DNA of 64,000 nt, from assembly GCA_035610365.1 (NCBI GenBank), contig CM069432.1, positions 240,340,104 to 240,404,103 of the forward strand, read 5' to 3'. Both the position numbers and the translations under genes were made by a program. Below are positions 10,242 to 21,163 of this stretch, piece after piece. The DNA is from Aquatica leii. Taxonomy: Eukaryota; Arthropoda; Insecta; Coleoptera; Lampyridae. How positions within the stretch are numbered: position 1 is the stretch's first letter; every line of letters begins with the position of its first letter. The notes beneath the pieces were generated by a model. That model saw nothing but the letters and a program-made list of their open reading frames with translations. It ran no database searches and had not been told where the DNA came from.

Positions 10242-11654
10242 AGTAGTGCAATTTGTCAGCAACTAATTCATGGCAAAAAAAAACTTTTCTATCGAGTAAC
10301 ACAAAAATACAATGTTAATTTTAGATATGCTTTATATTAAAATATATAAGCATTTAATAAACTATAAGCAATAATTTTTTATATTATTATTAAAGTATGT
10401 ACTAAAAAATCACAATTTTTAATTTAATTGATTTGTTGGTCTTGTAATCTATAATCAATGCAATTTCCACATTATTCTAATACAAAATATAATACAAAAA
10501 AATTGAAATACCAAATTATTATGTTTATTTAATATTATAGTTTCACAATAATATTTTTAATTTAAAAATTAAATTATATAATAAGAAAAGTGTTTGTTTT
10601 CAACTTATATCAAAAACATATGATAAATTAGATAACTATTTTACATAACTTTAGTTCCAAAAATAATCAAAAAGCAATTAAAACGTTAATAAAATCTTCT
10701 TAAAATAGAATATTCCTATTAAATTATAACTTTTGTTATTAAATGAACATAAAATGGATGTTACCAATTGCACGCGTCATTTTATAGGAGTAATTATAAA
10801 ATAGTTTTAATTGCTAGTATGGCGTCTGTACACATTTTGTTTTTATTTAAACCAGTAAATTAAATATATAAATTTCAAAAAGTTTATTATACATATATAC
10901 ACAATGACAAGTAGAATACCAAATAATAATTACAGATTATTTTTTTAGATTGTTATATTGCGTTATTAATTTATTCATCTTTTCTATAATGCTATGGGTT
11001 ATTGTTTTTATTACATTGTTTATCTTTTAATAAAAATTTATTTTACAACTAATTTTGTTTGAGTTTTGCACAACTTTTTGTTAATATTTTTGCATAGTAG
11101 TTATATTTTATTAACTCAATTTTAAAATAATTTAAAAAAAAATTTCTGACTGCGTAACGTCGCCTAAACACAAAGAAATCGAGGTTATCATATTATAGTG
11201 ATTAATTAAAAGCACACCTCAACAAAAGTTTTGTAAAGAAAAAGTTATAATTATTTATAAAAAAAGGCGTTTAAGCATTAAATTACTTTTTTAAAATTAA
11301 ATCAAAACGTGTGTAATTATTTTTTTTCAATTAGTCAAATGCGCTACACTATTTAAATTATCACGGGTAATTAATTTGTTCTGATTAAATACTTAAGTAT
11401 TTGAACCAGTACTCATAGCAGTGTTTGTGTTACTACCGTTGTGCTACTATAAACCGAAATATTTTTCTAATGCTAGCTTCTTAAAATTGACATTAACAAA
11501 CCAATTACTTTAACTTAATTTTACAAAAAAGTGTTCAGAGAGAAAACAAAATTAGTTGATTCTATTAGTTTTCGAATTGTAGTAATTGTAGTTCCTATTT
11601 TCCACGTTGTTATGTTCTTCTCAGAGACACCTAGCCAAGACATTTCAGACGTCT

Positions 11655-11780
11655 TTTAGATATCTTATGACGTCTTTAGGTATCTTACAGACATTTTCAA
11701 GATGTCTACTGTTAATAAGAGTACATCTTTAAAGCGTTATTACTAAGACTTCTTTAGGATGTCTTCCTCAGAACATGTTT
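11655..11780. repeat. Iterated GACGTCTTTAG / ATATCTTA words
   Basis: Variants of AGACGTCTTTTAGATATCTTA recur at least four times (about 11650, 11670, 11700 and 11750), in both full and truncated form. This may be the internal or terminal part of a transposon family; I cannot identify it. Confidence 0.45.
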
Positions 11781-12239
11781 TGACAAAATTTTCATATAAA
11801 GTTAGTCTTGAAAAAAAAATCAACTGATTTTGCAATTTTGATTTATTCAACTTCTGATCAGTACTGTCAGGAATTTACCTTATTTTAGGAAAATTGTTTT
11901 TTATGAAAAAACAACAGAAAATAAAAAAAGAAAAATCACCCTTAGTTCCAACTACTAAGGCTCATAAAGCGGAATGTAGAAGGAGTAGTGGATGAGGCAA
12001 AAATAATAAAGTCAGGAACGCTTTGCTTTTCTTAATTAGCATTGGCGCCATATATTTTCCACTTTACGCACAAGAAGAAAAATTGTATATGCTACACGTT
12101 TGTCATTGACGACTTTTTACGTACGAGTGTCTTTTTTTAAGACTGCGCAATCACGTGGTACATTAATCAAATTTTCTGTAATCTAGTAAAAAATTAATCC
12201 TAGGATGCACGATTGTCGGAAAGTACACATTTACATAAC

Positions 12240-13613
12240 ATGGGTCAATAATAATTAATTATCTGCACATTTTGTACATGTATATACTGAGTAGTGCTTG
12301 CAAATAATATTACTGCATTTATTGCATACGCGATCGCATTTTCAATCCTTTTTGTGGGACATAAAGAACATGGTTTTCTTGTTGCTGGTTTCTTTGGTGC
12401 TGTCTCTAATTTTTCGTCAACTTAAATAAATTTTGTAATTACATTTATGATAGGTTTTTGGAAAGGAAATTGGTGTTCTTTGATCGTTTTTCCATATGTG
12501 GTAGAATTAGCTGCGTGGCCAACTTCTTTAGACATAATCTTCTTTGGTCCGACCTTGAGCTTTTCTAGTCTTTATTTTTGTAAATGAACAAAATATAGGC
12601 ATACAGCGGTTATTCCATAGATAAAAATTAATCGAATAATTCGACGGTGGTCAAAAAATCATCTAACGTTAAATTCCTTGATGTATTTTTAATTGAACGC
12701 ACAAGAAACTGTACTACGTGCATTCCTAAGTTGCGTTGAACTTTGGCACCAGGTTGCTTTCCAATATATATATATATATATACCTACATTTATCGCACAT
12801 CCAGTTTCTGCTTCACACAACCAAAACATTTGTATGCCATATTTTGCGGGTTTGCTCGGTATGTATTGTGTAAAACCGCATCTTCTTCTAAATCCTGCTA
12901 ATTGCTTATTAATTGTGACAAATTCTTTTGGCACCATTACAGTTCTACATTGCTCCAGCAATAGATTTCAAATATGGCTTACAAGAGCTAATTTGTCCGT
13001 TTCTTGCCAAATTCTCTTATCGTCGAATCTTTAAAATCGTTTTATATTTTCAAAACGATTCACGGACATGGATGCTTTGTGGATTGGATTAGACAGTTTA
13101 TCGAGAAAAAGTTTTCGCACTGGTAAATCCCAACTGAATTCCACTTCAGCTATGAGTAAAATTTTGATAAATAACTCTGTTTCTTATTTATTGATTGGGT
13201 ATCAAACTTTTATTTGATGCAGGTGTGTGCGAGCAGTTTCTTTATTAGTACAAACAATGATTACGCCGATCATGTCATTTAGTTATAAATTTTCCCCAAA
13301 CATCTTTTTCTGTAAAAATTTGGGCTTTCTTTGAAGGCATTTTTATCCATTTGATTCCATTTTTTGCTGTCATGTATTCATCATGTTGCCGATCAAACAG
13401 AATATTTTCGTTGATGCTTTGATCGCTATCACTTTCGCTGCTACTAAATTGTACATTAGTTAACGTATTTCTTCTATCATTACCTTCATGACTGGAATCA
13501 TCGCTGTTGGATTCTGCATCTTCTGATACAGGTTCGTTGTACCACCGCAGCACTATCTTTTGAAAACCGGGATCGGTCGCTTGTACAGTTCGTTTACAAC
13601 TTGTTGACGCCAT
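12240..13613 (-). pseudogene. PiggyBac-type transposase, decayed copy 1
   Basis: The minus-strand start at 13613 opens a 112-codon acidic N-terminal region (Ser/Asp/Glu-rich, ending 'WIKMPSKKAQIF'), as in piggyBac transposases. Later segments in shifted frames include 'SMSVNRFENIKRF' (about 13060), 'VTINKQLAGFRRRCGFTQYI' with PSKPAKYGIQMFWLCEAETG after it (12930-12780), 'LTLDDFLTTVELF' (about 12640) and a Cys-rich tail 'KPCSLCPTKR' (about 12370). These match the piggyBac order: N-term, RF motif, 'DEQ..FRGR..FrqY.PsKP.KYGIK', the second catalytic Asp region, Cys-rich C-terminus. The first catalytic Asp position reads as Asn here. Frameshifts and stops make it nonfunctional. Confidence 0.85.
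12763..12782. repeat. AT dinucleotide microsatellite
   Basis: A run of alternating AT of about 20 bp lies inside the piggyBac pseudogene and is a likely later expansion. Confidence 0.8.
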
Positions 13614-13903
13614 TTTATTGCATACAAGGATAAATTATATTCACATGCAAGTAACATTAATGTAAATGTATACTGAAATTACAGGAGTACAGATATATTT
13701 TTAGTAATACTGATAATAGATGCCAGGTGGGGATATATTGACCTGCGCAAGCAGGTAGGTAAAATTCATCGAATTTTCCTTAATTAATATCTACGCTGGA
13801 TTTTTTATTTATCATGACATAATTTCTATATTACTTAGAGTCGCTATATGCCGGAACAGGGCAATTTAATACTCATTATGCAAATTCTTAAAAATATTTG
13901 AGT

Positions 13904-13938
13904 ATATTTTAATGCGGGTCAAAAAGACCAATTGTTAA
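13904..13938. repeat. PiggyBac copy 1, 5' terminal sequence with TTAA
   Basis: The + strand reads ...GCGGGTCAAAAAGACCAATTG|TTAA. On the minus strand this is TTAA-CAATTGGTCTTTTTGACC, a piggyBac-style end (TTAA target, CA start, self-complementary GGTC...GACC). It lies about 300 bp upstream of the transposase start. The opposite end was not found. Confidence 0.6.
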
Positions 13939-14149
13939 TTATATTCAGCGGCGGCTTCTTCGTTAGTCATTTTGTATTAAATTATAAACAATAATAATTA
14001 TTTTGCTTATTACAAAAATAGATAAATATACCTCAAAGATAAATCTTATTAAGTAATCTTGACGACCAGTCGCCACTGGTTATATTCAAAAATCGTTTAA
14101 TTGATATTAAACAGATGTGATTATTTGCAGAGAATATTTAAACATTGAA

Positions 14150-14480
14150 TTCAATTTTTCCATTTAAGGAATGGTAGTTGCTGACATAATTACATCTAAC
14201 TTGTACAATTTACTGCCTACCTCGGTGTATGTTTTAGTTAGCGGCCTAATGAATATGCAATTAGCCAGTCATTAAGATTTTCTAAAGTAACAAATATGTG
14301 AGGGTGGCCAAACTTGCTGGCAGAATAAAAGAAAATTAGACCTTGCCGTAAAATAGAAACGCATTCTTACCCCAGAGATTCTCTCACATACAACCATCAA
14401 AATATCAATTGATTTACACCATTAGTAACGTAGATGTTCCAAGATTCTTAAACGTGAATATCACTGAACATTGCAGTAGG
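14150..14480. repeat. Dispersed repeat, copy A
   Basis: The block GAATGGTAGTTGCTGACAT... (14169-14290) recurs at 54073-54175. The block ATCAATTGATTTACACCATT... (14395-14480) recurs at about 61880-61960. In copy A the two blocks are 226 bp apart. Elsewhere they are separated by 7.8 kb of other elements. Noncoding; family unknown. Confidence 0.6.
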
Positions 14481-14489
14481 AAACGTGTT

Positions 14490-15700
14490 GTTTTCTTTGA
14501 TTTTCAATTGACGTCAAAAAAAAATTATGATGACGATTTTAAAACTTCGTTTATTATTTTCATTTTCATTATCAATTCTTATACACTATTATTATTTATG
14601 TAACTAATTTGACTAAACTAAAACACATTACAACAAACTAAGAAAAATAACAAAGAAGCAATTTAATAAAAACAAACGCTTACTGTAATTTATATATCAC
14701 TGTAACCGTATACCGTTCGTGGATAAAGGTCATTTTTATTTATCTACAATGCCACACGCCTAAATAACACTTACTATACACCGTTTACACACGAAATTCT
14801 TCTTAAGACTGTCCCAAACCTTATCTAGGACTAGAACATTCTGCTTTGGTAGTCGCCTGGAATGTTCTAAATGTTTAGGAGACGTTTCACTATTTCATGT
14901 GTTTTTAAGAAATAGTAAAAAGATCACTTGCGTTTTTATATACAAACATATGTAACACGAGAACTACAATTAATTCAAAAAACACTATCTGCCGGCAATA
15001 AACCTACTCAATATAACAAAAATCATTAACCAATATTTAAAAGAAAATGTTTTTTGATAAAGATGACAGTTGTTAATTAGAAGCTACGGCAGCAGGCTTA
15101 ATTGGACGTAGTTATGCAAATGCACAAAGATTTGCATGTTGAATTACCTTTGTTACTAGCTTCCTCAAGGTTTATTTTATAAATCGAACTAATCCATACA
15201 TGTCTACCTATAAAGTAAATTTCAGGGTGAACCAAGCAGCATTTTAGTTTGAGTCAAACACATTGTGCAGTAAGGAGCTAAGTGTTTTGTTTCCTTTTTG
15301 CAAATTAGTTAACAGCAAGAAAATGTTTTCCAACATTTCTTGGTTTCTCCTTACAGAATCGCTTTACGGGGATTTTTTGTGAGTAGTTATTACGAGATGA
15401 GGATAACCTCCAATCTGTTTAAAGAATGTGTTGATATAATAATTAATAAAAGTGCGAACGATGGCAAAGTCACAGGTTTCGGAACGATTTAAAGGATGGG
15501 ACTGAGCCAAAAGAACGGGCAAGTTTAAAAATATAATAAATCGTTGTTGCTTTGAAATAAAAAATTAAAGTTTGATGTACTTAATATTTTAATTAATTAA
15601 AAAAACCTTTAAAATAGAATATAATAATCATATAGATTCCTATATTATTATACTAACTAAGGCGCCTTTAGGATGTAAACACGAAAAAGTTATTAATAAT
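14490..15700. other. AT-rich DNA with no recognised gene
   Basis: Nothing coding was recognised. A short block (GGACGTAGTTATGCAAA, about 15104) occurs inverted at about 19935, which points to further dispersed repeats. Confidence 0.45.
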
Positions 15701-15714
15701 TAATTTCCAAAAGA

Positions 15715-17530
15715 CAGACAACCAGGTACTACTTCTCCGGTGCCTGAATTGGATAAACTAATGAATGAATTTTCCGATATCAATGCAAATGGTACCTATC
15801 AACTAGACGGACTTGAGGAGTTATCTGTTTTTGTTTCCTGATTTTTTTTTTAAATCAACCTTTTAGAACTCATCAGAACCGACGTATCATACTTTGATGC
15901 CCTTGAATTTTTGGACGCATGTGCACCACAAGCGGACCAAGAACCACAAGAAGGCTATGTTCCTAATGAGCAAAAGAATCAAAATCAAAGTAGTGTTTGT
16001 GAAGTTGATTCAGTTAGAAAGAAGGGCCAAAAAAGGAAGTATGATGGTTTTTCTAGAGATGAAAGAAAAAAATTCAAGTATAGCAATTTGGTTTGTGTAG
16101 ATTCAAAGAATGTGCTAAAGAATTTATAGATTTTAACTACAAATGCACTCTAGGATGTCCCAATGTTCAAAGAGCAACGTTTCAAAAACATTTCGTATAA
16201 TGCGCAAAACATGTTTATTGTTGCCAATATTAGTGAAGTATCTAAGAAAAAATGTTATGTATATAAAAGAAAACCAGCAAAATAAAAGAGAAACTTTTCT
16301 AGAATATACTGTTTAAATAAGGCAGTGGTATGCCATGAGATGTTTGTTAAGCTTTGGGTATATCAACCAAGCGTGTCAACACTTTACTCACCAAAATGCC
16401 ATCAGATGAGCATATAACAGACAGAAGAGAAACTCAAGGTTGTTGAAACAAACTGAGCTATAAGAGTAAAGAAGAAGTTATTAATCAAATCAGAAAATTC
16501 CCAAAGAATCATACTGGTTCTGAATTTTTGCCTTCTGATATATCCTTAATCAAAATGTACAAACCATATGTAGATGGAAGAGAAAAAAATAGTGTAGTAC
16601 GCTTTATGTCATACAAAAACATTTTCTACAGCTACTTTAACCTGAAATTGTTAGCTTGTGGGAGGCAGCACAGCAGAAAATAAAAATTGTTTGAGGTTGG
16701 CTGCTAAGACCGACAAGATCGAATGCTTAACATACGATTTGAAAAAGACTTGGTCACTGCCACGGATCTCTACCAATATGCTATTCTATAAAAGACAGTT
16801 GTGGGTTTACAATTGTGAAATTTATTCAAGAAAACACAACAAAGAATTCTGTTATATTTGGGTAGAAGGACAAGCTTTTAGAGGTCTCAGAAAACGAGTT
16901 CCTGTCTTTTGCGGCACACTGACGAGAGTTTTCCTATATGAGTTGAAGATCTCATTCTGTGGAGTGATTCGTGTAAAGGCCAGAACAGAAACTTTAAACT
17001 TATTTTAATGCTGAAATCTATCAAAACTATTACCATTGCTGTCAGGTATCTTGTGGCCGGACACTGCTTTCTATCAAATGACGATTTTGGTAAGATTGAA
17101 GCGGCGCTGAATAAACAATCACACCCAAAGATTATTTTCTGATTATGAGGACTTAGCGCAAAAAGTGTCCACGGTTGTTGTTAAAACAAGAAGTTTTTAT
17201 GGAACAGAAACACTAGAAACAGTAATCACCAACAGAGAGAAAAGGACAAACAACGAAAGTGTAGAGAAATAATGCTGGTAAAAAATAAATCGTTTTCCCT
17301 TTTTATGCGTGGGGGTTGCCATGCTTAAGTCATAGAAGTAAATTTCCAGAAGAAAAGCTCTGGTCGTTCTCACCTCTTTAGCCATTCGGAAAAGGAATAG
17401 CAGACGTGAAGTTGAAAGACATTACATCCATATAACATCTTATTCCGAAGGATGCATTAAGTTTTTATGAGACGTTTTTTTACAAATGATGCCGTTGGAG
17501 GTGATATAGATGTATTTGGAGGCAGTTTCT
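15715..17530 (+). pseudogene. Decayed gene of a multicopy DDE-like transposon protein family
   Basis: In several shifted frames I read, in order, a basic 'KKGQKRKYDGFSRDERKK' segment (about 16020), 'DFNYKCTLGC' (16135), 'PSDEHITDRRE' (16400), 'EFLPSDISLIKMYKPYVDG' (16520), 'FYKRQLWVYN' (16785), 'WVEGQAFRGL' (16860) and a 'WSDSC.GQNRNFKLI' equivalent (about 16955-17005). This order is known to me from a large family of uncharacterised, transposon-derived arthropod and cnidarian proteins, where the Asp in the 'DLqkT' and 'WSDSC' motifs look catalytic. I cannot name the superfamily with certainty. Many stops and frameshifts show it is dead. The 5' limit is a guess. Confidence 0.6.
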
Positions 17531-17578
17531 CTAAAAGATGAGTAAATAGTTTAATAACGTAATACATTTTTTTTTTTG

Positions 17579-18115
17579 AGCGGTTGATTGGGCGACATCG
17601 GTTGCCTCTCTTTTTGTTTTTCTACAGGGAGAAGAACGAATCAGACATTAACACCAAGCCTTATCTTTTTCCGTATTTCTCTATATCTAACTTTACTACA
17701 TTTTATTTCTTTCTTCTTGGGTCTAAAGCTGTCTATGTGCCGGCCATTCTTCTTTCTTTTTGATTCTCTTCAAGGTTCGCCTCTTGAGCGGTTGGTTTGG
17801 CGTTGAAAGGTTGGTCAGACCTTTTTGTTTCTTCTACGGAAAGAAGAACAAAACAGACATCTTGTCTTATATTTCTCCGTCTGTCTTATTTCTTTCTTTC
17901 TTGTCTTTCTTATTTATATTCTTTTTCTTGACTGTTTGATCTACTGCATTCCACATTTCTTTATTTCTTCTTGTTCCTCGTAAAGGTTTACTTTTTGGAC
18001 GGTTCGTTACGCATTGAAAGGAGGCACTCCCTTTCGTTTCTTCTACGCAGACAAGAACGAATCAGACACTTACATCTTTCTTATGTTTCTCCGTCCGTCT
18101 TTTATTTAGGGTAGG
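17579..18115. repeat. Three imperfect tandem units of about 210 bp, pyrimidine-rich
   Basis: The start motif (G)A(G)CGGTT(G/C)(A/G)TT...GGCG appears at about 17579, 17787 and 17998. Each unit continues with TTTC(T)TCTACGG-AGAAGAACGAATCAGACAT and a T/C-rich tail (TTTCTTTCTT). The third unit is partial. Open frames across it are low-complexity and not convincing. Confidence 0.7.
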
Positions 18116-19130
18116 ATTTGTATCTGTGGGCTGGGGTTTCATGGAATTTTAGGGAGTTGTCCTTGACCGTGATCTAAACTTCTCCTTGTTTTTCACTGGG
18201 TTTGCTTAAGATTGTCTTTCAGTTTGTCTATGGAACTGCGCTGATTCCTTGCTTTTGCTTCTTTCATTTACGTGTCTTTTTGGGTTGGCTGTTATTGTAT
18301 TTGGGTTGGGTTTGGATTTTAGGGTTTGATCCTTGGCGAATGCCTAAACTTCTGTTTTGTTTAAGATTTTTCTTGTCGTCTACAGCTTTTAATATTGTTG
18401 GCAGAACTTGTTGCTTGTCGTTATTGTGTATTCATCGAAAAAATTTATTCTAATTTAAAATTAACGACTGCATTGTATAAGTGCGCTACTGATTCTCCTT
18501 ATGAGTGGGGATAAACTATATACTGATGTCAAACGTACATTCTTGTTTTAGCTTTTTCCGGTTGGAAATTGGTAGTGAACATTCGTATACCTGGGTGTTA
18601 TTTTTAGACATGCAAGTAGTTTCTTTTTGTTGAATTTTCTATAGCAGTGATTTCTTTTACGCTTTTAGCGGATGTGCTAAGGAAAACGAAAACGTATTTC
18701 AAGTCAAACTTGGCGTTTTGGGTTAATTCCGCGACGCTCCAAAGTAGTAAAGCAATTCTCAAAAATAGCGTCGTCACGTTGTCTTTTTACTTTTTTTTAG
18801 CAAGTTTTGGGTAATTACCATGGTATCTTTGTACCCGACTGTCTCTTGAATATCCATGTAATCTGTAGAGTTCACTTCGTTTAACATAATTACATTATGT
18901 CATTTGCTTCAATTATATTCATTAATTGTCAGCCTTCAGCGCATTTAATATGTTTTATATAATAACGTTAGATCATACTAAGTTAAATTTACTTTCACTC
19001 TCAAACTTGACATCATCTGTAATCTTATGTATTATCGTTGAGTACGCTGACGTAAGATCCGTCAAATATCGTTGCTAATTTGAACGCAGTCATAGCCAAA
19101 AACAAAATAACATTAACCGTCTTACATAAG
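18116..19130. other. T-rich noncoding DNA
   Basis: An 83-codon Phe/Leu-rich frame at 18202-18453 reflects T-richness and carries no recognisable domain. No repeat pair or RNA gene was seen. Confidence 0.4.
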
Positions 19131-19132
19131 CT

Positions 19133-19216
19133 TATATACCATGCATAGTTTCCGTTTTAAATCAGATACATAGGATTAATGGAAGTTGCTACAATCGACG
19201 AAGAAATGTCGATAAG
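19133..19216 (+). promoter_or_regulatory. TATA/initiator and short candidate first exon with donor
   Basis: A TATATA box (19133-19138) is followed 29 bp later by a TCAGAT initiator-like site (19162). An ATG follows at 19179, opening 12 codons (MEVATIDEEMSI), and a strong splice donor AG|GTAAGT sits at 19217. The arrangement is that of a gene start. A plausible acceptor (CTAATTATGTACAG, ending 21044) lies just before the sulfatase start, but joining to it would give an immediate stop, so this could be a leader exon with an upstream reading frame or belong to another gene. The call rests on signals only. Confidence 0.3.
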
Positions 19217-20191
19217 GTAAGTTTGTGTACTCATATTTTTTTGCTATTCGTTATTATCATTGTCGACTTATTTTGCGACTGCATAGTAGACAAGGTAGTT
19301 TGATCGAGTAATATTTAAAATTTAAATTAAAAGCATTCATTTATAACATTTGTTAGCAATTGAATATAATTGGTACTATAGCTGTGATATTAATGTATTA
19401 GTCCACAAATTTCTAATTGTTATTGGTCTATTTTTCTCTATTGGTTTTTGTCTCTTCTTGAAATAAATATATTATTGTTGGAAGTTGTGTTTTGTCAATT
19501 TTTTCCTTTTAGAGATCGACAGATTTAAACAAGGTCTGTGTTGGGAAATATTTACTTGTTTTGGAGCCTTTCTAATTGATTGTAGGATTAGCACACCGAG
19601 GCTTACCTTCTGATTGCCGATAGAACTGAGTTAGCCGCCAGTAACAATTTGCGTGAAACGTCTTGTAACAATTACGTTAACAATTATTTTTAATAAATAT
19701 TTTCTGAAAACTTTTGTAAAGCTTAGAAGCAATTTGCAAACAAGAACCAACCATCATTTTTCAAAAATTTAGAGAAACTACTAGGCATTTAATAAACCGC
19801 CAAGTACTTTCAAATTAAGCATCATTGGCAAGTAAAATTAAATGAACTTCCCCCTCACTTGTCCCCGTAATTTTAAGAGAAAGTTAGTGAATTTAAAGCT
19901 CATTTACCAAATTTGGGATTTAGATTGGTTGGTTGCGTTTTACATAACTACGTCCAATTGGAAATTATTGTTTAGTTGAATACAAAGGTTCTTATATAGT
20001 ATTTTCTAAAAATTGAGATACGTTTCTGTATGAAAAGTTTTTACACATGTAGGAAACTATGAAGTTGTTAGTTAGATAGTAAATATTACAACCGCGAATT
20101 TCAAAAAATGTATTTGAATTATACGCGGCATAATATTTCTAACTGTACTACGCAAGTGCAAAAATTTGTTTATATAATTGCAGAAACCATC

Positions 20192-20252
20192 TTAGAGACC
20201 AGTGGACAGCTGTTTCGTCCTATTTGGACTCCTCAGCACTAGAATACTCTAA
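20192..20252 (-). ncRNA. Type I hammerhead ribozyme
   Basis: The minus strand from 20252 to 20192 reads, in order: UUAGAG, UAUU, CUAGUG (stem I 5' side), CUGAGGA (core), GUCC-AAAUA-GGAC (stem II hairpin), GAAAC, AGCU, GUC (core, short stem III), CACUGG, U, CUCUAA (stem I 3' side). Stem I pairs CUAGUG with CACUGG and UUAGAG with CUCUAA around an asymmetric internal loop. Stem II has four base pairs. Stem III has two (A-U, C-G) with an AGCU loop. All conserved core bases (CUGANGA, GAAA, UH) are present. Cleavage is predicted after the C at 20205, between 20205 and 20204. Such short-stem-III hammerheads are known from animal retroelements and satellites. No partner copy or carrier element was found nearby. 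Confidence 0.85.
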
Positions 20253-20259
20253 TGCAGTT

Positions 20260-21050
20260 TCCACAACTATATAAAACAAATTATATTATAGAGATAAGGA
20301 CGTATATCAATTATAGTTTGTAAATTTCAAAAATAAACAAAAAGCATAATAATAAACCATTTGATAAGAATTTAAATGCTTTGTTAAATTGGTGTTATGT
20401 TCTGTTTACTATCCTTCCAAGAGTAATGGAATTTTTGTTGTAGAAAATTAGTATATATTCATATTGTACGTTTAATTTTATTATCTTGTTAACATTAAAT
20501 GTCACTTCAGAAATTTTACCGATTTTTTTAAAAAGATTATTTTTATTGTGCTTGCTGTACTATCTAATAATCTTGTACGGTTGTTAACAGTGTTTATATT
20601 TTAATAGTTATTTGTAACTTTGATAACGAATCTAAAAACTTTTTCTTTAATAAACACAATAAAATGCAGTTAGACTTGTACTAATTACACAAAATCTTCA
20701 TCGTTGTGTAATTTTATTTATTATTAGTAACAATCTAGGTAATAAACGTTTTTAAACTATAATTTAAAAGATTAAATTATCTTCAAACATAAATTAATTT
20801 AAATATTAAAATTCATATAACCAAGATTTTTAACAAAAGTGTCCTTGTATGGATTTATAATTAGCATTGCACAAACGCGATTTCGAATAAAAACTTTTAT
20901 AAGCATTTTATTAGGTATAAGAGTTCAATCATTCCAATTATTGTCTAGAATTACGTTGCCCCCACTTGAATACATAAAATAAAAATTATCAGTTTTATAC
21001 TGGTTTGAATAAACGATAAAGTTGTTCTTCCTAATTATGTACAGTTTATA
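20260..21050. other. AT-rich upstream region of the sulfatase gene
   Basis: No repeat or reading frame was recognised. TTTATACTGG at about 20993-21002, preceded by TCAGT, might contribute to a promoter, but the spacing is not standard. Confidence 0.3.
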
Positions 21051-21064
21051 ATAAACGTTTTTCG

Positions 21065-21163
21065 ATGGAGTGTTTTAAGTTAGTGTTTGTGATTTTAATA
21101 TGTACAATTGTGTCGGCATCAAATACAAAACCTCATATTATTGTGATTATTGCAGACGATTTG
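21065..21163 (+). CDS. Arylsulfatase B-like sulfatase, exon 1
   Basis: ATG at 21065 opens 33 codons: a hydrophobic signal peptide (residues about 1-18, MECFKLVFVILICTIVSASN) and the start of the sulfatase fold, 'KPHIIVIIADDL'. The Asp pair D31-D32 is the expected metal-binding pair of type I sulfatases. The exon ends TTG|GTAAGC, a good donor, in phase 0. Exon 2 at 43834 continues exactly where the family does ([10 protein letters not shown]). The protein would be secreted or lysosomal and hydrolyse sulfate esters, of glycosaminoglycans or, in some insects, of plant or other conjugates. The substrate cannot be judged. The start is supported by the signal peptide directly after it. Confidence 0.92.

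Larger units (their letters stand above)
9660..12235. other. AT-rich intergenic DNA
   Basis: No protein similarity, RNA gene or splice pattern was recognised. The only structures noted are a small inverted repeat at 10130-10241 and short iterated words at 11655-11780. Confidence 0.5.

Noticed and set aside
18202..18453. 83-codon hydrophobic frame, possible membrane protein
   Set aside because: Produced by T-rich sequence; no start context or family resemblance.
19640..19665. GAAACGTC with CUGA nearby as another hammerhead
   Set aside because: No CUGANGA at proper distance and no stem II pairing.
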